Assembly: GCA_052400685.1 (NCBI GenBank)
Contig: JBQTGJ010000024.1
Strand: one strand, 5' to 3'
DNA: 55,896 nucleotides
Source: CAZHHH01 sp052400685
GTDB lineage: Bacteria > Bacteroidota > Bacteroidia > Bacteroidales > Marinilabiliaceae
Shown here: positions 51,075-55,896 of the stretch, piece after piece
Layout: each line of letters starts with the position of its first letter
Position numbering within the stretch: the stretch's first letter is position 1
Made by a program: the position numbers and the translations under genes
Notes under the pieces: model-generated
What the model was told of the DNA's origin: nothing
What the model saw: the letters and a program-made list of their open reading frames with translations, nothing else
Databases searched by the model: none

Positions 51075-53468
51075 ATGTGCAACATAAAAACCTTAGTCTC
51101 TGCATTAGGTCTGTTCCTTATGATGGGTACAACCCTGCAATCGCAAACGGCGGTGCTTTCGGGCGTTATTAAAGATGCCTACTCCAACGAGCCACTGCCC
51201 TTTACCAATATTATTGTATACGACACCACAAACGGAACGACCAGCGATGAGGACGGGCTATTTAAATTTGAAAATCTGAGCCCCGGTTTTGTACGCTTGC
51301 AGTTATCGTCCATAGGTTATGAACCACTCGTAACAGAACAAATCATGCTCTCATCGGTACGGCCAAATTACGTGGAAATTGCACTAAAACCAGCCACCAC
51401 CAGTCTCGAAGAAGTAAAAATAACAGCCAGTCCCTTTGCAAAAAAGATTGAGAGTCCGCTGTCGCTGCAACGCATAGGTCTGGATATTATTGAAAAAAGT
51501 GCCGGCGCCAGCCGTGACTTTGCCCGGGTGTTACAAAGCTTCCCGGGTGTAGGCAGCACCACATCGTATCGTAACGACCTGATCGTACGTGGCGGCGGAC
51601 CGTCAGAAAACCGCTTTTACCTCGACGGCATCGAAATTCCGGTGCTGAATCATTTCTCCACACAAGGTGCTTCGGGAGGTTCCATCAGCCTTTTAAACGT
51701 CGATTTTATACGAGAAGTTGATTTCTATTCAGGGGCTTTCCCGGCTTCACGCAACAACGCTTTAAGTTCGGTTTTCGAATTTAAACAGATTATACCGAAC
51801 CCCGAAAAAACGAGTTACAAAGCCGTTATAGGCGCATCCGAAATAGCAGCATCGGTTAACACGCCACTGTCAAAAAAAACCACCGCACTCTTCTCGGCCC
51901 GTCGGTCGTATTTACAACTATTATTTAATTACATTGGTTTACCATTTCTGCCGACCTTCAACGATTTTCAATTTCTCACCAAAACGAAACTGAACCAACG
52001 CAACGAACTAACTTTTTTAGGGGTTGGCGCCATCGACCGGTATCGGCTTAACACAAGCACTGAGGCCACTGAAGAAAACCAATATATCCTCAACTATCTG
52101 CCAGAAAGTGACCAATGGAATTACGCCATTGGCAGTTCGTACAAGCACTTTTTCACCGACAGCTATTTTATTTTATCGGCCAGCCGCAATCATCTCAACA
52201 ATGTCAATTTCAAATACACCAATAACGACGACAGCTCACCCGACAACTTACAGTACGACTACATCTCTGACGAAATAGAAAACAAATTACGATTTGAATA
52301 TTTCTCAAACCCCGGTAGTATGACTCTGAGCACCGGGTTCAATGTAGAAACAGCCGGCTACTATAACCGAACCAGCAACACCGTCTTTTCTAACAATCAG
52401 GTGAACCGTGAGGATTATACCTCAACATTAAACCTGTTTAAGTGGGGCGGTTTTATTTCACTGTCGCAAACATTTTTCAACAACCGCCTGAAAGTATCGG
52501 CCGGAACACGTGTGGATGCCAACAACTACAACAGCTCCATGCAAAACCCCCTCGATCAGTTCAGCCCACGCGCTGCATTGTCATTTCAAATAATGCCCCG
52601 CGTAACCTTTAACACCTCTTTGGGCAGCTATTACCAATTGCCGGCATACACCACAATGGGTTACCGCGACGAAAACAACGACCTGATAAACAAAGCCAAT
52701 GAATTAAAATACATACGAGCCAACCATTTTGTGGCCGGTTTTGAATGGCTTCCCAACGGCTACACGAAGGTTAGTATCGAAGGCTTCAATAAAAATTACA
52801 GCAATTATCCTGTTTCGGTTAGCGATGGCATTTCTCTGGCCAGCAAAGGTGCCGACTATGGCGTATTGGGCGACGAAGAAGTAGTGCCACTGTCAGATGG
52901 TAAGGCTTATGGCGCCGAGTTACTCATCCAACAAAAATCGCCCAATGGTCTAAGCTACATTTTGGCTTATACGCTGGTAAAAAGCGAATTCACCAATATA
53001 GACGGTCAGATGCTCCCTTCATCGTGGGACAGTGGCCAGCTGCTCACCCTGACGCTCAATAAATCATTCAGAAACAACTGGGATGCAGGTCTGAAATGGC
53101 GCTACATTGGGGCACTCCCCTACACACCCATCGACTACGAAACTTCACAAAAAGTGGAAGCCTGGGATGCCCGTAACCGGGAGTACCTTGACTACACAAA
53201 ATTCAACAGTCTGAGATACGACCCCTTTCATCAACTTGACATTCGGATTGATAAATCGTATTACTTCAAAAAATTTGCGCTTGAAGTATACCTTGATGTG
53301 CAAAACGCCTACAATTTTCAAAGCAGAAATGCGCCCAAATTAATTCAGGAAACAGATGAAAACGGAAATCCTCGTCTTTCAAACGATGGCTCACAATATA
53401 TACTGAAAGAACTAACCTCCACATCCGGAACCGTTCTGCCCTCAATTGGGATCATATTAGAATTTTAA
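51075..53468 (+). CDS. TonB-dependent receptor with carboxypeptidase-regulatory-like domain
   Basis: 797 residues. Signal peptide (MCNIKTLVSALGLFLMMGTT, LQSQ), carboxypeptidase-D regulatory-like domain (about 28-110; VIKDAYSNEPLPFTNIIVYD), plug (about 120-225; VLQSFPGVGST, NDLIVRGGGPSENRFYLDGI) and a 22-strand-type barrel ending in IGIILEF with the terminal Phe of outer-membrane proteins. It imports an unknown ligand across the outer membrane using TonB energy. No SusD-like partner follows; instead a sigma factor gene lies 112 bases downstream on the same strand. No extra N-terminal signalling (STN) domain is seen. Confidence 0.93.
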   Translation: MCNIKTLVSALGLFLMMGTTLQSQTAVLSGVIKDAYSNEPLPFTNIIVYDTTNGTTSDEDGLFKFENLSPGFVRLQLSSIGYEPLVTEQIMLSSVRPNYVEIALKPATTSLEEVKITASPFAKKIESPLSLQRIGLDIIEKSAGASRDFARVLQSFPGVGSTTSYRNDLIVRGGGPSENRFYLDGIEIPVLNHFSTQGASGGSISLLNVDFIREVDFYSGAFPASRNNALSSVFEFKQIIPNPEKTSYKAVIGASEIAASVNTPLSKKTTALFSARRSYLQLLFNYIGLPFLPTFNDFQFLTKTKLNQRNELTFLGVGAIDRYRLNTSTEATEENQYILNYLPESDQWNYAIGSSYKHFFTDSYFILSASRNHLNNVNFKYTNNDDSSPDNLQYDYISDEIENKLRFEYFSNPGSMTLSTGFNVETAGYYNRTSNTVFSNNQVNREDYTSTLNLFKWGGFISLSQTFFNNRLKVSAGTRVDANNYNSSMQNPLDQFSPRAALSFQIMPRVTFNTSLGSYYQLPAYTTMGYRDENNDLINKANELKYIRANHFVAGFEWLPNGYTKVSIEGFNKNYSNYPVSVSDGISLASKGADYGVLGDEEVVPLSDGKAYGAELLIQQKSPNGLSYILAYTLVKSEFTNIDGQMLPSSWDSGQLLTLTLNKSFRNNWDAGLKWRYIGALPYTPIDYETSQKVEAWDARNREYLDYTKFNSLRYDPFHQLDIRIDKSYYFKKFALEVYLDVQNAYNFQSRNAPKLIQETDENGNPRLSNDGSQYILKELTSTSGTVLPSIGIILEF

Positions 53469-53580
53469 TTGACGCAACCCTTTAAAAAGATTACCATCTA
53501 ACGCTTGAACCGGTTCGTAGAAAGGAACATTTTTTGCAGATAAAACATTGATAATATCTGCATTAACATCTCACATTACA

Positions 53581-54159
53581 GTGTTGGAGCTAAAAAAAAT
53601 TATAGATGACTGCAAAGAAGGGCGTCGCGATGCTCAACAAATGCTATACGAGCATTTTGCATCGCGGATGTTTCCTGTTTGCCTTCGCTATGCCAAAAAC
53701 AGAGCCGACGCAGAAGACTATTTGCAGGAAGGTTTTCTAAAAGTGTTTGCAAAAATTCATCAATTTAACCATGCCGGTTCCTTCGAAGGCTGGATGCGAC
53801 GAGTAATAGTTACAACGATTCTTCAAGACCTTCGTAAAAAATCCAAAATACATTTTGTAAAAGAAGAGGAAATAATGAATCTGACCGAGGAGAGCCCGGC
53901 CGAAGAAGATGATTCATCCGGCACCCAACCATCACTCAACGAAATATTGAATTGGATCAGTAAACTTCCCGATCGGTATCAAATCGTGTTCAACCTGTAT
54001 GTCCTTGAAAATTTTTCACACAACGAGATAGCCAAAGAACTGGGTATTTCGGTAGGAACCAGCAAATCAAATTTATCGCGTGCCCGTCAATGGCTGCAAA
54101 AACACATCAAGACCCAGATACCCGCGACTGATAAAAAAGAGGTAATATGGCAGATATAA
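53581..54159 (+). CDS. ECF-type RNA polymerase sigma factor
   Basis: 192 residues if started at GTG 53581-53583 (VLELKKIIDDCKEGRRDAQQ); the frame is open from a TTG at 53548, but the conserved family start is here. Region 2 (about 15-85; YEHFASRMFPVCLRYAKNRA, DYLQEGFLKVF, GSFEGWMRRVIVTTILQDL) and region 4 (about 125-180; LPDRYQIVFNLYVLENFSHN, IAKELGISVGTSKSNLSRAR). It overlaps the next gene by 13 bases, so the two are translationally coupled; the partner is probably its membrane regulator. Confidence 0.92.
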   Translation: MLELKKIIDDCKEGRRDAQQMLYEHFASRMFPVCLRYAKNRADAEDYLQEGFLKVFAKIHQFNHAGSFEGWMRRVIVTTILQDLRKKSKIHFVKEEEIMNLTEESPAEEDDSSGTQPSLNEILNWISKLPDRYQIVFNLYVLENFSHNEIAKELGISVGTSKSNLSRARQWLQKHIKTQIPATDKKEVIWQI

Positions 54160-55592
54160 AATATATAGAATCGGAATATAAAAAACAGATGGAAGGACAG
54201 ATCACTGCGCCTCCAGCTGATATGTGGTCAAAAATTGAAGCATCTTTAAACGCCCAAAGCAATAAAAAAAGACTAATACTCCTTTGGGCCATTCCGGCTG
54301 CTGTCGTGATGATTGGCCTTTTAACCATTGGCATTTATGTGATACTTCCGCAAAAAAACTTATTGCCCAACCTGAGTGTATTAACTATTCCTGAATCAGA
54401 AAGCAACACCGAGGCATCACAGACAGCCGAACAGAGCCCTTATTTGTCAGACCAGGCAGATGATAAAATGATTGACGAACCATCGCAGTCACCCAACAGC
54501 GCCTCCCAAACAGAAAACATGAACCGGCCAAACAGCAATTATACTGCTGCAACAACCAATCAACCGGCTAACAACGAGCCGGTCGTTAAAACCACACTTT
54601 TTACATTAAAAAATCAATCCAAAAAGGAGAGTCCCCAAAAGGCAACTCCAACCGACATGCCTTTGCTGGAACATCAGCACAACAGCCCTCTGTTTGAGCC
54701 CCAGAAGGTATTGGCCGATAAATTACAATTCAAAGAAACCAAAACCAACTGGATTCAAAAATTCAACGTAAACAATCCGTCTGACGAAACAGCCACGACC
54801 AAAAACAAACAAGCCGTGAAAGTTCAACTGGGAGGCAGCGTGTCGCCCACATACAACTACCGCACATTATCACACTACGATGCAAACAACAGTTACCCCT
54901 CAGGGCAAAATACCGAAAAAGGCATTGTAACACTGGCTGCCGCCTTCGATGTAAACGTTAAGGTGCATAAAAACTGGACGATAGAATCGGGCATCCGATA
55001 CTCGCGTATGGGCCAGGAAGTGACAGCAGGTGTTCAAAAAGAACGGTTTTATGCCATGTCAGAAAAATCAAGCGTTCCTGCTGTCAGGAATATTTCTCTC
55101 ACCAACTCATTGGGTAGTTTTGAAACAAAAGATGCATCCGCCAATAAACCTGTGAAATCGATGGATTATAGCTCATCGCAGGAAATTAATCTATTGGCTT
55201 CTTCTGCATCCGAAAATAGCAATATGAACATCAAACAGTACCTCGACTATGTTGAAGTACCGCTAACCATTCGTTATTACCTGCCCCTGGACGGACACAT
55301 CAAACTGTCGCTGGCTGGCGGTATTAGCACCAACTGGCTCATCGACAACCGGGCGTATCTAAACAACGATGGAGAGCAGCTCTCGTTGGGTGAAACAGCA
55401 GGTATATCATCCATGACGCTGAGCAGTCATGCCGGAATAGCCATGGGCGTCCCGCTGGTGGGCAGACTGTCGCTATCGGTTGAACCGCGTATCAACTATT
55501 TCCTTTCAGAAATAAATAAAGATCATCCATCCGGATTTCGACCTTACTCATTGGGATTCTTCACCGGATTAAGATATACACTGGGGAAATAA
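54147..55592 (+). CDS. membrane-anchored outer-membrane-beta-barrel-like protein coupled to the sigma factor
   Basis: 481 residues. The N-terminal 45 residues are cytosolic (MADIKYIESEYKKQMEGQIT..., ADMWSKIEASL), followed by one membrane helix (about 43-65, LILLWAIPAAVVMIGLLTIG), a Ser/Thr/Asn/Gln-rich linker of about 150 residues, and a C-terminal beta-barrel-like domain (about 225-481; VQLGGSVSPTYNYRTLS ... YSLGFFTGLRYTLGK). The layout of soluble segment plus single helix is that of an anti-sigma factor or its relative, and its gene overlaps the sigma gene by 13 bases. The barrel is normally an outer-membrane fold (porin/PorT-like), so the topology is unusual. Whether it inhibits the sigma factor is inference. 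Confidence 0.8.
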   Translation: MADIKYIESEYKKQMEGQITAPPADMWSKIEASLNAQSNKKRLILLWAIPAAVVMIGLLTIGIYVILPQKNLLPNLSVLTIPESESNTEASQTAEQSPYLSDQADDKMIDEPSQSPNSASQTENMNRPNSNYTAATTNQPANNEPVVKTTLFTLKNQSKKESPQKATPTDMPLLEHQHNSPLFEPQKVLADKLQFKETKTNWIQKFNVNNPSDETATTKNKQAVKVQLGGSVSPTYNYRTLSHYDANNSYPSGQNTEKGIVTLAAAFDVNVKVHKNWTIESGIRYSRMGQEVTAGVQKERFYAMSEKSSVPAVRNISLTNSLGSFETKDASANKPVKSMDYSSSQEINLLASSASENSNMNIKQYLDYVEVPLTIRYYLPLDGHIKLSLAGGISTNWLIDNRAYLNNDGEQLSLGETAGISSMTLSSHAGIAMGVPLVGRLSLSVEPRINYFLSEINKDHPSGFRPYSLGFFTGLRYTLGK

Positions 55593-55738
55593 CAAAAAAA
55601 CCTGGTATGATACGGCGATGAATTCGGACTAAAAAATGCCCAACGATGTGTAACAGAGTTACGCTAATGCAAGTATTATAAAGGAGAGAAGGATTATTTT
55701 TAATATTAAAGACAATTCATGTCGGTTGGTGATTTAAA
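55593..55738. other. intergenic stretch before the tandem array
   Basis: About 146 bases with no open frame and no clear terminator after the beta-barrel gene. It leads into the tandem repeats. Confidence 0.4.
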
Positions 55739-55896
55739 AAAAAAGGACGCTTTTTACATACCTACATTGCTTCCCCGGCAAAAAAGGACGTCGTGTAGAT
55801 ACCTACATGGCTTCCCAGACAAAAAAGGACGTCGTGTAGATACCTACATGGCTTCCCAGACAAAAAAGGACGCCGTGTAGATACCTACATGGCTTC
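55739..55896. repeat. 41-bp tandem repeat array, continues beyond the window
   Basis: Units at 55739-55779, 55780-55820, 55821-55861 and 55862-55896 (partial). The unit begins AAAAAAGGACGTCGTG, contains TAGATACCTACATGG and ends CTTCCCAGAC. Units 2 and 3 are identical; unit 1 has diverged and unit 4 has one change (GCC for GTC). No spacers, so not CRISPR. 41 is not a multiple of 3, so it is unlikely to be coding. Confidence 0.85.

Noticed and set aside
55739..55896. CRISPR array
   Set aside because: The 41-bp units abut without spacers.
1..55896. tRNA, rRNA or tmRNA genes
   Set aside because: No cloverleaf or rRNA signature was recognised by eye; a tRNAscan-SE/Infernal run would settle it.

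Overview
The window is AT-rich DNA from a member of the Bacteroidota, most like the Marinilabiliales/Bacteroidales side of the phylum; I cannot fix the genus from sequence alone. Reasons: promoters of the Bacteroidota TTTG-N19/20-TAnnTTTG type (best at 16189-16219), TonB receptors with an N-terminal carboxypeptidase-regulatory-like domain, DUF3857/transglutaminase proteins, the pair 3'-5' exonuclease plus DUF5063, a lysine exporter LysO split into two genes, and ECF-type sigma factors. No rRNA, tRNA, CRISPR array or complete insertion sequence was seen.

Layout. 0-4.5 kb: operon of two secreted DUF3857/transglutaminase-like proteins, followed by a small broken gene. 4.5-13.1 kb: accessory region with a decayed YdeI-family gene, a secreted protein built of 13-residue repeats, and a cluster of non-haem di-iron proteins (two DUF438-hemerythrin-PAS proteins, a DUF1858-DUF2249 protein, a small hemerythrin), with a PepSY membrane protein, DUF2024, an Asp/Glu racemase-like protein and, at 12967, what looks like the N-terminal stub of a quinol nitric oxide reductase behind a near-perfect 40-bp palindrome. 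I read this as a nitric-oxide/oxygen response locus that has lost its reductase. 13.2-16.2 kb: folate genes (FolM-like SDR, folB, folK), free-methionine sulfoxide reductase and a sigma factor. 16.5-23.2 kb: Cys/Met PLP enzyme, PPK2, LysO halves, a small lipoprotein, an AGCS amino-acid symporter and an AhpD-like protein. 23.3-42 kb: a long minus-strand housekeeping block (tex, DEAD-box helicase, RlmI-like methyltransferase, exonuclease/DUF5063, recQ, ssb, uridine-kinase-like enzyme, Fur-family regulator, Rel/SpoT, two M16 peptidases, FabK/nitronate monooxygenase-like enzyme, smpB, Yip1). 42-50.5 kb: miaA, a degenerate nucleotide cyclase fused to an HD domain, metallophosphoesterase, SDR, glyA and a ClC transporter. 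50.6-55.6 kb: GroES-like protein, then TonB receptor, sigma factor and a membrane-anchored beta-barrel protein. The window ends inside a 41-bp tandem repeat array.

The most striking structure is non-coding. A family of about 144-bp elements with terminal inverted repeats (AGTGCCTGTCCATAAA-type ends) occurs at about 14 sites. Several intact copies are flanked by 4-bp direct repeats (ATTT, and ACTT in one copy), so they look like MITEs. Five of them end exactly on the stop codon of a minus-strand gene, and in three of those the element supplies bases of the TAG stop. A second repeat family (paired CATATG-type palindromes, about 130-140 bp) sits in front of glyA and the LysO C-terminal gene and supplies their ATG-AAA start. 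The two families frame genes at opposite ends, and neither matches an element I can name.
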